From Bacteriovoracales bacterium (GTDB lineage: Bacteria > Bdellovibrionota > Bacteriovoracia > Bacteriovoracales > Bacteriovoracaceae), in NCBI GenBank assembly GCA_028346125.1, contig JAOMEV010000001.1, positions 124,001 through 188,000 of the forward strand: a stretch of DNA of 64,000 nt, read 5' to 3'. The position numbers and the translations under genes are program-made. Below are positions 29,938 through 40,403 of the stretch, one piece after another (positions within the stretch are counted from its first letter, which is position 1; each line of letters starts with the position of its first letter). Under the pieces are notes generated by a model. That model was not told the DNA's origin and made no database searches. It saw only the letters and a list, made by a program, of their open reading frames with translations.

Positions 29938-31884
29938 ATGAAGAGAGTCTTATTGTACACTTTACTTATAAATCTTTTTTTTGCATGGAGCTGTTTCTCA
30001 GTTGAGGACCCTAACGTTTTAAAAGGAAGCGTTAATATTCCGAATGACTTTTTTATTGTGGGCCTTTTGTTTATCTTGGGACTTCTAAATGTAGGCAGAT
30101 TTTTCCAAAGAAAAGAGGAAAAGGGAGAGCTTTTTCTTGGACTCTTTACTTTAGTCTTGTGTTTATCATGGGCCTTAGCAAGTAAGAATCACATTTTTAT
30201 AGTGTTTCAAGATATGACAAAAAGGTTTGAATATATAGGGTTGGCCATTTGTCCTCTTTTATTTGTTTTTTATCTGAATCAAGTTTTTTTAAATCATTTT
30301 GAAAAAACAATAAAGGCCTTTAAATATTTATCTTATTTCTTTATCATAACTATATTTTTTATACCTGCCGGTCTATTGGCCTCTCCAATTTTTTTAAGTT
30401 TAATTTTATTAAGTTCAGGAGCCGTTTTCCTATATATGATGATAAATTTATTATTTTTGTCCTACCAAAATAATAATTTTGCTAGAATAATATTTTTAGG
30501 ATCTATTTTAGTTTTGATAACTATCTTTGTAGATGATCAATCTATAAAAGGTTTTCCTGAGCTTGGTCCCTGGGTAATTTCAATATTTTTATTTTTGCAA
30601 TCGCAGATCTTAATTTATAAATGGAATAAAAGCTTTAAGGGCATGGCCGTTCTCCTTGGTAACAATGAGAGGACAATTGCGATTCAAGAAAAAGTCATGG
30701 ATGGGAACAAAAGAGAGATGAATGTTCTTCTTGATAATATCAGGCAGGGAATATTTACGGTTGATGAGGAACTGATAATTATATCTCCAATTTCCAAATA
30801 TTGTGAATCACTATTTAAGCCCAATATAGCCGGAGCCTCAGTTTTTGAAATACTTTTTAAAAACATGAAGATGACAGGGCAAACTTATAAAAATCTTTAT
30901 TTTACTTTAAAAGACATGTTTTTATCAGACAGAATGCAGTTTTGGGCGATTGAGGATAAGCTTCCTCATAAAGTGGATATTTTTTCTCCTGATGGCCAAG
31001 AAAAGAGGGTTTATAAGGTTGCTTATTCTCCTATTTGCGATAGAGAGCACAATGTAAAAAGAATAATGTTTGTTGTGCAGGATATAACTCAGTTGGAAGA
31101 GTACATGACCCAAGCAGAAAAAGATCAAGTTAATTTTAAATTTATTGAGGAAATTTTAAAAATAGAGGACAAAGAAAAGCTGTGTCGGAGCTTGGAAGGA
31201 TCTATTAAAATATGTTTGAAAACTTTGGAGGACTTTGTTTCACCAATTGCAAATAGTTATAATGAATCTTACTTTAAAGGTATTCTTGAAAATGTTCTAA
31301 AAGAAGTTGTCATAAGTTTATCTCAACTAGAAAACCTTAAAGAAATACTTGGGGAAAAACTAAATTTACTTGTTGTTTGGAATGCAAATAAGGAAATAAA
31401 AGATTATCAACTAGAATCGGTCGAGAGAATAAGTAATGTTTTAGAAGGACTTCTTCGATATGCCTATTTAGCAAATATGTTTTTCCCAATAAATTTCACC
31501 CTTAACTTTTCTTTTAATAAATCTGTGATTGAGAAAATTGAAAATTTAATAAATATTTTTGATAATATTTTTAGATATGTTCCAGGTTTAGAAAAACTTG
31601 ATAAAAGGCAGTTGGCATTTATTACAAAAGTAACAAGAATGTATCCAGATTTTGATCAAACTGTGCTCATCATTTATCAACGATCTAAATTGATTTCTTT
31701 TTTATTGAAGGCAATGAAGAAAGAGGATTTTTCAAACTACTTTCAAGAGCTTTCACTTATAATTAAAGAGATTCCTAAAAGGGAAAAAATTAATGAGGCC
31801 ATTTTAAAAAATAATCTGGTAATCCCTTATAGAAAGCTTGTTGAGAATTTAAAAAATATTAAAAAAGACCTTTTGGATGAATAA
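29938..31884 (+). CDS. Polytopic membrane sensor protein with PAS domain, no kinase domain seen
   Basis: Several N-terminal TM helices, PAS segment NIRQGIFTVDEELIIISPIS...NIAGASVFEILF similar to the CheA-like kinase at 17888; helical C-terminus with no HATPase boxes. Confidence 0.65.
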   Translation: MKRVLLYTLLINLFFAWSCFSVEDPNVLKGSVNIPNDFFIVGLLFILGLLNVGRFFQRKEEKGELFLGLFTLVLCLSWALASKNHIFIVFQDMTKRFEYIGLAICPLLFVFYLNQVFLNHFEKTIKAFKYLSYFFIITIFFIPAGLLASPIFLSLILLSSGAVFLYMMINLLFLSYQNNNFARIIFLGSILVLITIFVDDQSIKGFPELGPWVISIFLFLQSQILIYKWNKSFKGMAVLLGNNERTIAIQEKVMDGNKREMNVLLDNIRQGIFTVDEELIIISPISKYCESLFKPNIAGASVFEILFKNMKMTGQTYKNLYFTLKDMFLSDRMQFWAIEDKLPHKVDIFSPDGQEKRVYKVAYSPICDREHNVKRIMFVVQDITQLEEYMTQAEKDQVNFKFIEEILKIEDKEKLCRSLEGSIKICLKTLEDFVSPIANSYNESYFKGILENVLKEVVISLSQLENLKEILGEKLNLLVVWNANKEIKDYQLESVERISNVLEGLLRYAYLANMFFPINFTLNFSFNKSVIEKIENLINIFDNIFRYVPGLEKLDKRQLAFITKVTRMYPDFDQTVLIIYQRSKLISFLLKAMKKEDFSNYFQELSLIIKEIPKREKINEAILKNNLVIPYRKLVENLKNIKKDLLDE

Positions 31885-31903
31885 AAAATCTGTCCTTTAA
31901 AAT

Positions 31904-32710
31904 TTATCTGTAAAATGGGCCGTAATCAACTCTTTGAACCTTAGAGTTTTTCTTAATAATCTTAACGACTTGCCATTTTTCTAACATCCTGTTCCAACCG
32001 ATAATTTTAGAGGGAGGACTCCAATGAGACCACCTTCCAGCATCAGTTTTATAATTACGATGATTTTTATTAGGTAACCAACTTTTTACTCTAAGGCGAT
32101 AGAGTAATTTTCTATTAAGGTTATTTAAAAAATAAGAAAAATTTTTAAATTCGTATCCAGAAAAAGGAATATTGGCAGAGACAATGCTTTTGTCTAAAGT
32201 GACTAAATCACCAGATTTAATACTTCCTAGATAGAATGAATGAAAAGAAGGTTCATTTTTAAATTTTTGCCACTTCTTTAATTGCATTAGAAACTTAATA
32301 GGTCTTCCTCTTTCGGCGGGCGATTTATCCCAATTTGGGCAGCAAACTTTTGAATGACAATCTTGGCACCACCTATGATCTTGGCCTTGTTTATCCGTAC
32401 CGCCTAAAATATTAATAAGTTCAAAACCGTAGGGTGTTTGGCGTTTTCCTAGTTGAGGAGGAAAAGGTTTAAGAAGAGTGGATCTTTTATAAGATTCATA
32501 ATAATCACCTAAAGTAAGAACTTTTGTAAAAATCTTTAAAATGTTAGTTTCATGTCGTAGAACTTTTAATTTTGAGGGAGAGAGAGTTTTTAAAATGGCC
32601 ATTCTTTTCGCAAGTATTTTTGCCTCTCTCTTTTTCTTTTTACTGGAGCATGAAACGCTGAAAATAAGTAAAAGCAATAAAAAAAGAATTTTTATAGGAC
32701 GACCTTCCAT
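31904..32710 (-). CDS. Hypothetical lipoprotein, Cys-containing
   Basis: LLLLLIFSVSCSSKKK lipobox; WCQDCHSKVCCPNW. Confidence 0.65.
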   Translation of the reverse strand: MEGRPIKILFLLLLLIFSVSCSSKKKKREAKILAKRMAILKTLSPSKLKVLRHETNILKIFTKVLTLGDYYESYKRSTLLKPFPPQLGKRQTPYGFELINILGGTDKQGQDHRWCQDCHSKVCCPNWDKSPAERGRPIKFLMQLKKWQKFKNEPSFHSFYLGSIKSGDLVTLDKSIVSANIPFSGYEFKNFSYFLNNLNRKLLYRLRVKSWLPNKNHRNYKTDAGRWSHWSPPSKIIGWNRMLEKWQVVKIIKKNSKVQRVDYGPFYR

Positions 32711-32770
32711 AATCTGGCCCTTGTAAGAAGTAATAATTTCCTGATCGGAATCTTATTTTTTCGCCTTAAA

Positions 32771-33121
32771 TTAGTAGCTAAAAGAAAAATGTAATGAGAT
32801 ATCTTCCTCTTTTAATTTGAATTCGAGGTTTTGGCCTTTTGATTTTTTAGAATAAGATATTTCATTGTTAATTATCGAGCGTGTTAAAATGCTCAACCCT
32901 AGAACCATATTTTCAGACATTGGTACTCTTGAATAAGAGTTTTTGATATTTTCGATTTTTTGATTTAATCTTTTTTCTATTTTTTCCGTATTTATTTTTT
33001 TTAATAAGACATTTTTTATACTTTTTAGAGCTCTTTGCTCAGGTTTTTCACCTGCATTTATTGAAAGGGAAAAGCCAAAGACTGTAAAAGTAATTAGAAA
33101 AATTTTAAATATTTTGTTCAT
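32771..33121 (-). CDS. Small secreted hypothetical protein
   Basis: Signal peptide MNKIFKIFLITFTVFGFSLSINAGE. Confidence 0.6.
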   Translation of the reverse strand: MNKIFKIFLITFTVFGFSLSINAGEKPEQRALKSIKNVLLKKINTEKIEKRLNQKIENIKNSYSRVPMSENMVLGLSILTRSIINNEISYSKKSKGQNLEFKLKEEDISLHFSFSY

Positions 33122-33146
33122 AACTTCCTCCTTTCAATCTTGAAGC

Positions 33147-33305
33147 TTATTCATATTCAGAATAATCATCCTTGTATTGATTGCCTTCATCACTTTGGAC
33201 GAATGTAACTTCTTCCTGATGTGACTCATAGGCATGGTTATATTGGTCAGGCTCTACAATGCCGAAGGTAAAAATAAGTAGTGGGACGGCCAAAATTGCA
33301 AACAT
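33147..33305 (-). CDS. Small (52 aa) membrane/secreted acidic peptide, below the ORF-track cutoff
   Basis: ATG TTT GCA... gives MFAILAVPLLIFTFGIVEPDQYNHAYESHQEEVTFVQSDEGNQYKDDYSEYE*; SD AAGGA 7 nt upstream. Confidence 0.5.
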   Translation of the reverse strand: MFAILAVPLLIFTFGIVEPDQYNHAYESHQEEVTFVQSDEGNQYKDDYSEYE

Positions 33306-33462
33306 AAAGTTTTCCTTGTTAAATGTGATACTTCTTATGAAGCAAGTATGGTGCCAAGAATTTGTTGTGAAATCAGATATTTAGGCGAGTCTATGTGACT
33401 AAAGTTTGAACATGTGGTGAAAATTTGTATGAAATTAAAGGCAAATAAAATTTATTGGGCCA

Positions 33463-33660
33463 TCAACTCTTTTCATTGGGGCACATTCTTATTTTTTTTT
33501 CACTACAATTGAAATACCCACATTTGTCTTTGCAGACCCATTTTGAGCTGGAACACGATAAAATAGAACTCATTAGAGAAAGAAAGATAATTTTGAAAAG
33601 AAGCGTTTTCATCCTAAAACCTCTTTTTAAATACAATTCTATTTTAATCACTAATTTCAA
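33463..33660 (-). CDS. Small Cys-rich lipoprotein (likely start at an internal ATG, MKTLLFKIIFLSL)
   Basis: MKTLLFKIIFLSLMSSILSCSSSKWVCKDKCGYFNCSEKKIRMCPNEKS; lipobox SILSC and five further Cys. Confidence 0.55.
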   Translation of the reverse strand: MKLVIKIELYLKRGFRMKTLLFKIIFLSLMSSILSCSSSKWVCKDKCGYFNCSEKKIRMCPNEKS

Positions 33661-33764
33661 AAAATAAAAGAAAAAGCTCGGAGAATTAAAAAAAAATTGG
33701 ATTTTTAAATATTGAAAGGACCTTCTATCTACGATAATTTTTAAAATTAAAAGGGGAATGTCCT

Positions 33765-36581
33765 TTGATAGGAAACAATGTTTATAAAAAGTTTAAAAAA
33801 GTTCTTGGGAACGAAAAATTTTCAGGAAAAATATTTGATGATATATCACAACGGTTAGCTTTTAGTGTTAATGCGAGCTCTTATTCGATGATACCGAAGA
33901 TTGTTGTCAAAGTTGAGAATGATAACGATGTCGTATCCACGATAAAATTAGCCAACAAGTATAAACTTCCTTTTACTTTTAAAGGAGCAGGAACGAGTCT
34001 TTCTGGTCAATGTGTCTCTAATTCAATATTAATTGTATTAGGTGGGTCTTGGACTCGCCAAAAAATTGAAAAAAATGGGGAAAAGGTCACTGCAGAAGTT
34101 GGTCTCACTGCTGTTCAGGTTAACCAAAGACTTCTTTTTTATAATAAAAAATTAGGTCCAGATCCAAGTTCATTGTCAGTAGCTAAATTAGGGGGAATCG
34201 CTGCCAATAATGCTAAAGGGAATTGTTGTGGCCCAGATCAAGATACCTATAGCACTTTAGAGGGACTGAAAGTTATTCTTTACGATGGAACAATCCTTGA
34301 TTCAAATAATATTGAAAATTGTAAAAATTTTTTGAAATCACATTCGTTTTTAGCTAATCAACTTCTGGCCTTATCGAATGAGGCAAAGAGAAATAAAAAA
34401 ATTAAAGAAAAAATAGAATATAAATATAGGTTGAGAAATACAGTAGGGTTAACATTAAAAGCTCTTATTGATTTTGACGACCCAATAAAAATATTAATCC
34501 ATTTAATGATAGGGTCAGAAGGTACTTTAGGTTTTATTTCTGAAATAACTTACAGAACCGTTGATCATTTTCCTTATAGAGCAACTGCTTTGATTTTTTT
34601 TAGTAATCAGCATGAGGCCTCTAAATCTTTATTAATTTTAAAAAAGTGTAATGTTGAGGCAGTCGAATTGATGAATGAAGGTCTTATTTCTGCGGCGAAG
34701 AGTTTAAGAAAAGACATAAAGATACCTAAAATTGCCAAAGGAAATGTGGCATTATTAATTGAGGTTTCTTCAGCAGGTAAACCGTCGTTGGAATTTAAAG
34801 TATCTGAGGTAAAAAAAAATCTAATTGACGCCGGATGTTGCGAGCAAGTTGATTTTATATATGATCGAAAAGAAAGAGAGAAACTTTGGTCCTTACGTAA
34901 GGGGGCCTTTGCCATAGCTTCCTACCAAAAATTAAAATCAAATTCTATGATTATAGAAGATATTGTTTTTCCCATATCAAAATTAACCTTGGCCATTCAT
35001 GATTTAGAAAACCTTTTAGAAAAGTATGGCTATGAGAAAATTATTTTTGGACATGCTCTTTTTGGAAATCTTCATATGATATTTTCGATCAATTTTGAAA
35101 AAGATAAGGCCGAAGAAAATTATGATAATTTTATGAAAGGTCTTTATGAAATAGTTGTTGAAAAATATGATGGTTCGATGAAAGGGGAGCATGGTACTGG
35201 GAGAAATGTTTCGCCTTTTGTTGAAAAGGAATGGGGAGAGGAATGCTATTTTCTGATGGAAAAAGTTAAAAAACTCTTTGATCCCATGAACCTAATTAAT
35301 CCAGGTGTAATTTTTAATAATGATAAAAAGTCTTATTTGAAAAATATCCAAAAGATACCTCTTGTAGACCCCTTGATTGATGACTGTGTGGAATGCGGAT
35401 TTTGTGAAATGGTTTGTCCGTCAACAAATCTTACACTTTCTCCTCGCCAAAGGATATTTTTATCCAGGGAGATTTCCAATAAAAAAACAACTTTGACAAA
35501 AAGAGAAATGAATAGTTTAAAAAAAAGTTTTAATTATAATGGTATAAAAACATGTGCCACTGCAAGCATTTGTGCTAATAAATGTCCCATTGGGATAGAT
35601 ACAGGTGAGTATGTTTTAACTTTAGAAAAAAAAACTGGGGTTAAAAGTAAAATAGCACTTTTTTTTTCCAATCATTTTTTTATACTGGAAAAGGGAGCTA
35701 AAATACTTATATCAGGATACCATTTTTTAAGTAAACTACTCGGCCACAAAATAATTAGAAATATATTTTTCCATATAAGAAAGAGAGGTATTAAATTTTT
35801 GCCTCAGCCTAACTCATTTATTCCAAGAGCGGTATCAAAATATAAATTCAGGTCCTTTAGTACTGAAGGTAAGAAGGTCGTTTATTTCCCTAGTTGTGTG
35901 GAAAGAATAATGGGAAGAAATACTTTTTCTAAAGAAGAAAAAGAATTGCCAGAAGTATTATTTTCGATACTAGAAAAATCCGGTTATTCCCCTGTCCTTC
36001 CGAAAGACCTATCTTCATTTTGTTGTGGTAAATTATTTGAAACGAAAGGGTATGAAGATGCCTCGAAAAATGCTTTATCAAATTTAAATAAAGAACTTTT
36101 AAAAATAAGTGAAAATGGCATTCTTCCAATTATATGTAATATTACACCGTGTACAAAAACATTGATCAAAGGTTTAGATCCTGGCCTTAAAATTTATGAT
36201 ACAGTTCAATTTATAAATAAGTTTTTAAAAAAAGAACTCAAGTTTATCAAAAAGAAAGAAGAAGTTACTATCCATAATACATGTAGTTCAGAGTTATTGG
36301 GTATAAAGGAGGATGTTTTAGATTTGGCCTCTTTTTGTTCTGAGAAAGTCTTTATACCAGAGGATATAAATTGTTGCGGTTTTGCAGGAGACAAGGGATT
36401 CTTCTTTCCAGAATTAAATGAGAATGCCCTTTCGATGTTAAAAGAAAAAATTCCTTCCCATATAAAAAATGGTTATAGTCAAAGTATTCCTTGTGAAATT
36501 GGGCTTAATCTGCATTCTAATTGTGAATACCGCTCGCTTTTATATTTAATTAATGATTCAACTTTACCAATGGATAAATAA
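33765..36581 (+). CDS. FAD-linked 2-hydroxyacid (D-lactate-type) dehydrogenase with Fe-S and CCG domains (YdiJ/Dld-II-like)
   Basis: PFTFKGAGTSLSGQCVS, PDPSSLSVAKLGGIAANNAKGNCCG FAD-binding_4; CVECGFCEMVCPS and CATASICANKCPIGIDTG Fe-S; CCGKLF and CCGFAGDKG CCG motifs. TTG start with AAGGGG SD. Confidence 0.88.
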   Translation: MIGNNVYKKFKKVLGNEKFSGKIFDDISQRLAFSVNASSYSMIPKIVVKVENDNDVVSTIKLANKYKLPFTFKGAGTSLSGQCVSNSILIVLGGSWTRQKIEKNGEKVTAEVGLTAVQVNQRLLFYNKKLGPDPSSLSVAKLGGIAANNAKGNCCGPDQDTYSTLEGLKVILYDGTILDSNNIENCKNFLKSHSFLANQLLALSNEAKRNKKIKEKIEYKYRLRNTVGLTLKALIDFDDPIKILIHLMIGSEGTLGFISEITYRTVDHFPYRATALIFFSNQHEASKSLLILKKCNVEAVELMNEGLISAAKSLRKDIKIPKIAKGNVALLIEVSSAGKPSLEFKVSEVKKNLIDAGCCEQVDFIYDRKEREKLWSLRKGAFAIASYQKLKSNSMIIEDIVFPISKLTLAIHDLENLLEKYGYEKIIFGHALFGNLHMIFSINFEKDKAEENYDNFMKGLYEIVVEKYDGSMKGEHGTGRNVSPFVEKEWGEECYFLMEKVKKLFDPMNLINPGVIFNNDKKSYLKNIQKIPLVDPLIDDCVECGFCEMVCPSTNLTLSPRQRIFLSREISNKKTTLTKREMNSLKKSFNYNGIKTCATASICANKCPIGIDTGEYVLTLEKKTGVKSKIALFFSNHFFILEKGAKILISGYHFLSKLLGHKIIRNIFFHIRKRGIKFLPQPNSFIPRAVSKYKFRSFSTEGKKVVYFPSCVERIMGRNTFSKEEKELPEVLFSILEKSGYSPVLPKDLSSFCCGKLFETKGYEDASKNALSNLNKELLKISENGILPIICNITPCTKTLIKGLDPGLKIYDTVQFINKFLKKELKFIKKKEEVTIHNTCSSELLGIKEDVLDLASFCSEKVFIPEDINCCGFAGDKGFFFPELNENALSMLKEKIPSHIKNGYSQSIPCEIGLNLHSNCEYRSLLYLINDSTLPMDK

Positions 36582-36586
36582 GCTAG

Positions 36587-38182
36587 CTATTGGAGTTTTT
36601 TAATTATATTTTTTAAATATTCTTCAATTTCTTTTTTATTAACTTCATTAAGTTTTAGATCAAAGGTAAACCCATTTGTTTTTTTTGAAAAAGAGTTTTT
36701 GATTTTGTCCCGTTCTTTATCACTAAATTTATTTTTGACGAGGTATGTTTTTATGGGATAGGCAATTCCTCTTACATCTATTGCGCCTTTTTCTTCGCAG
36801 TTTATTTCTTCGCTCACAAGAGAATAGGTAGCATTCGAAATAAGAATTTGATCTAATCCTGCGAGCGCTTCTAGTCGACTTGAAATATTTACAGTACCTC
36901 CAATTATTGTATAATCGAGCCTATTTTCTGATCCAAAATTGCCCACAGTGCAATAGCCTGTATGGATGCCCATTCTAATTTTGAGTAGTCTTGGTATGCC
37001 TTGGTTATACCATTTCTTTTGTAGTACAGATATTTTTTCTCTCATTTCCATGGCCATTAAAATGCAATTAAGTGCATCTACCTTTTTTCCTTTCGTTTTA
37101 GGGTCCCCAAAAAAAATTAAGATACCGTCCCCCATAAATTTATCAACTGTTCCACCATGTTTGTTAGCGATTATGGACATTTCATTGATGTATTCGTTTA
37201 GAAGTTTTGTTAAAGGTTCAGGCTCTAAATTTTCAGTGAGTTCTGTGAAATCTTTAATATCAACAAAAAAAACTGTCAGCATTTTTCTATAAGTTTCAAT
37301 TTTTAATTCTTTTTCTCCTGAAAATATAGAGTTATAAACTTGAGGGTCTAAAAACTTGGCCAGTTTTATGGAGAGGGATTTTAATTCTGAATTTTTTTGT
37401 TCTGTTTTTTTGTATAATATAGAAATCTTTTTATTAACTTCAATTTGTTTTTTTATATTAATAATATAGTTGCAGTAGGCGATTAAGAAATTAGAGAGAA
37501 TAAGAATAATGACATAAAGATATGTTGATTCAATAAAGTTAGTTTTGTCCGCTACATCTGATAAGGAAGAGAAAAAAAGGATGTATTTCCCGTCATCTTT
37601 TTTGTTAAGAAAATAAAGGAGAGTCTTTTCATAGCCTTTCCAGGAATAACGGCTTGAACCAGTATAATGATGTGATGTTAGAGAGAAGGTTTTATTTTTG
37701 TTAAAAGAATTATTTTCATTTATATTTTGAGGTAGAAAAAAATTGTCTCTTATTGTTCTTTTTAAATCTAGAGCAATGCTGCTGACGGTTTTTTCAAGGA
37801 AAAAACTTTTTTCAGTAATTGGTAAGCTCTTCCAATCTTTTGAAAAATTATCAGATAAAACTTCTTTAACTTGTTTTTTAAAACTCCGAATATTTTTATC
37901 AATTAAGATACCTTCAAGGGGCCATAAGTAAATTCTTTTTTTTAAAGATTTTGAAAAAATTAGTTTCCTTTTTTCTACATCTTCTTCTTTTGCAAACTTA
38001 ATAAGTTCAAGCTTCGCTTGAGTTTGGACAGTAGGAATTTTCAATTGGAGGTTAATTTTATAGATCAGTAATAATAATTGAGAAAAAATAACAAGGAAGC
38101 CAAATATAAAAAAAATAGAAATAGACTTTTTATTTTCGGGATCGATCAGTTTCGAAATAATATTTCTTAGGAATTCTATCAT
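36587..38182 (-). CDS. Membrane class III adenylate/guanylate cyclase
   Basis: TVFFVDIKDFTELTE, GGTVDKFMGDGILIFFG, GIHTGYCTVGNFGSENRLDYTIIGGTVNISSRLE; two N-terminal TM segments. Confidence 0.92.
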   Translation of the reverse strand: MIEFLRNIISKLIDPENKKSISIFFIFGFLVIFSQLLLLIYKINLQLKIPTVQTQAKLELIKFAKEEDVEKRKLIFSKSLKKRIYLWPLEGILIDKNIRSFKKQVKEVLSDNFSKDWKSLPITEKSFFLEKTVSSIALDLKRTIRDNFFLPQNINENNSFNKNKTFSLTSHHYTGSSRYSWKGYEKTLLYFLNKKDDGKYILFFSSLSDVADKTNFIESTYLYVIILILSNFLIAYCNYIINIKKQIEVNKKISILYKKTEQKNSELKSLSIKLAKFLDPQVYNSIFSGEKELKIETYRKMLTVFFVDIKDFTELTENLEPEPLTKLLNEYINEMSIIANKHGGTVDKFMGDGILIFFGDPKTKGKKVDALNCILMAMEMREKISVLQKKWYNQGIPRLLKIRMGIHTGYCTVGNFGSENRLDYTIIGGTVNISSRLEALAGLDQILISNATYSLVSEEINCEEKGAIDVRGIAYPIKTYLVKNKFSDKERDKIKNSFSKKTNGFTFDLKLNEVNKKEIEEYLKNIIKKLQ

Positions 38183-38334
38183 TGTTAAACTTTTTAGTTG
38201 ATTATTGGTATATCGGTTTAAAATTTTAAAATTATAAAAAAAATGGTAAATTTTAAGAAAATTATTATTTAATTTAATTTTTTGTTTATATAGACGAAAG
38301 GTGACTTAATAAAAAACCTAAAAGTGGATTGAAT

Positions 38335-39054
38335 ATGAAAGTAGTTTTTTCCTTTAATCACAAAGATAAGAATAATCCTTTAAACAATAAATTTATTTAT
38401 ACAGAAAAGTGGGAAGAGGAAACCGGAAATTATATAGATATTTTTAATCAAATAGGTGAAAAGTTTACCAAAGAAGATGGCCAGTTGGACTTAGAATCAT
38501 GCTACTCCTTTTTAGAATCTGAAAAGTGGTGTGATGTCCATTCAAAAAGTGAAGAGGAAAATCTAGAGCCAATGATTAAATTCATGATAAATGAAGATTG
38601 CACAATTGATTTAAAACATAGGGAAGATACATATAAGAGAAAAATATTTCCTGAAGAGTTGGCCTTTAAAAAGAGATATGGAGATAAAAGGCAGTGGTTC
38701 TTCGATTCTATCGAGAACTACTTTTTAGAGAACCAAAATGAGATACCTGAAAATATAAACCGAAACAACATAAATGAAAAAAGAAAAAATAGATATGAAA
38801 AGTTAATTAGTATGATTGAGGAAATACAGAGTAATCTAAAATCAGATAACCCATTTAACAAGATAGTGATTTTGCCGGCATTAGATACGATGTTAGATAC
38901 AACAAAAAAGATTTTTTCAGGGAAAGATTATAACTTGTCCTTAGGTAAAAGAGTTTTAAGACTAGTGGAAGTAATAGAAAGTGAAGAGTCGAGCTTTGAG
39001 AGTAAAAATAACTGTGACTTCTACTATGTAACATGCTATTTGAAAAAATTATAA
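38335..39054 (+). CDS. Hypothetical protein
   Basis: Hydrophilic ORF of about 239 aa, no recognised motif. Confidence 0.6.
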   Translation: MKVVFSFNHKDKNNPLNNKFIYTEKWEEETGNYIDIFNQIGEKFTKEDGQLDLESCYSFLESEKWCDVHSKSEEENLEPMIKFMINEDCTIDLKHREDTYKRKIFPEELAFKKRYGDKRQWFFDSIENYFLENQNEIPENINRNNINEKRKNRYEKLISMIEEIQSNLKSDNPFNKIVILPALDTMLDTTKKIFSGKDYNLSLGKRVLRLVEVIESEESSFESKNNCDFYYVTCYLKKL

Positions 39055-39061
39055 AAAAAAC

Positions 39062-40231
39062 TTAAAAAGAATACCCTATGTTCGCTCCCATATGAGTACT
39101 TTTGAAAGAATATTTACCTTCAAAATTCACAATTTTACCGTAAGCGTTTGCCCAAATGCTTTTCGTTAAGTTTATTTTATGGCCCCAAGACAGCTTGAAT
39201 CCAGCGATGTCTTCCCAGTAGTCTAAAATTGGGGTGTCGAGATCTGGTGCACCTTTTATTTGTGTGCTCCCAGAAAAACTATAAGAGGCCAAAGCAAAAA
39301 GGGAAGACTGCTTATTAAAAATTGAGAAATTAAATTCAACTCCAGACGTTAACCATAAAAGAGTTGATTTTCCCGGCTTAATTATGTTTGATCCATCATC
39401 TGTGTCATTAACATATTCACCGTCTTTAGATGATGTAGCATAAGAAAGTTCCTCTCTTTCTATACCTAAGTAAATGGCAAACCCTCTCTTGAAAGTCGAG
39501 GAAAAAAGTGTTCTTTTTATTCCTGATTTCATTATGAATGCCAGAGGGACTTTATAAGTCTTATTTCTACCCTCACAAAAACCCTCAATGCCAGCATCTG
39601 GGTCGCACAGCTGGTCAGTTGTATATTCAATGCCAAAGTTAAAGTAAAACTTTAAGTTTTCTTTAAGAGGATATAAAAAATGGATGTCTAGATTGAGGGC
39701 AAGGTCTGAAGCTTCCATCAATGTTTCATTTTTGTCGATAGCATCTGTGTACTTATAAAATTTCCCACCCAATGAAATATCCGTTTCATAAGGCATAATT
39801 TTATAAAGGGTTTTACCTGTAGTGCTTTTTGATTGTGGACGCCTTTTACTATCTGCAACTTTAAACCCAGGTTTTATATTATCATCTTCTTTTATGGCGA
39901 TTTTTGTCCTTGGTTTTTTACCTCCTATTAATATAGGAAGGTCTTTTGAAAAGCGTTGTTCAAATTCTAGATAAATTTTTTGACCATAAGATAACTTATT
40001 CCAATTTCGAATGTGTGGGTTCCACTTTTTAAGATCTTTTATTATTTTATTCTTTTGATCATCTTTTAATTTACTAAACCAAATATTCTCTTTTATGATT
40101 TTAATAAGGTTGTCACCTTGTTGGATATAGTAATACTTACTAAAAATTCTTTCTACACCGCAAAGAAATATGGGCTGTAAACTTAGTATTAAAATAAATA
40201 TTTTTATGGCGGTTAGGTTTAACTTTTTCAT
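39062..40231 (-). CDS. LysM-like domain plus outer-membrane beta-barrel-like protein
   Basis: YYYIQQGDNLIKIIKENIW...NPHIRNWNKLSYGQKIYL LysM-like; aromatic-rich alternating C-terminus ending ANIGYSF. Confidence 0.6.
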   Translation of the reverse strand: MKKLNLTAIKIFILILSLQPIFLCGVERIFSKYYYIQQGDNLIKIIKENIWFSKLKDDQKNKIIKDLKKWNPHIRNWNKLSYGQKIYLEFEQRFSKDLPILIGGKKPRTKIAIKEDDNIKPGFKVADSKRRPQSKSTTGKTLYKIMPYETDISLGGKFYKYTDAIDKNETLMEASDLALNLDIHFLYPLKENLKFYFNFGIEYTTDQLCDPDAGIEGFCEGRNKTYKVPLAFIMKSGIKRTLFSSTFKRGFAIYLGIEREELSYATSSKDGEYVNDTDDGSNIIKPGKSTLLWLTSGVEFNFSIFNKQSSLFALASYSFSGSTQIKGAPDLDTPILDYWEDIAGFKLSWGHKINLTKSIWANAYGKIVNFEGKYSFKSTHMGANIGYSF

Positions 40232-40403
40232 TAAATTAATTTTACTTTTTCTTTCTTGAAGAAATGGGCAAGGGAAAAATTATCTTTTGTTTACTTGATC
40301 AATGTTGTTACCTTTTTTTTGTAGTTACAAAAAGAAGTTAAAATTATTTTGGAAAAACCCGATAGCTCATGTTCTGATTTTTTATTTTTGAAAAGGAAAA
40401 ACC

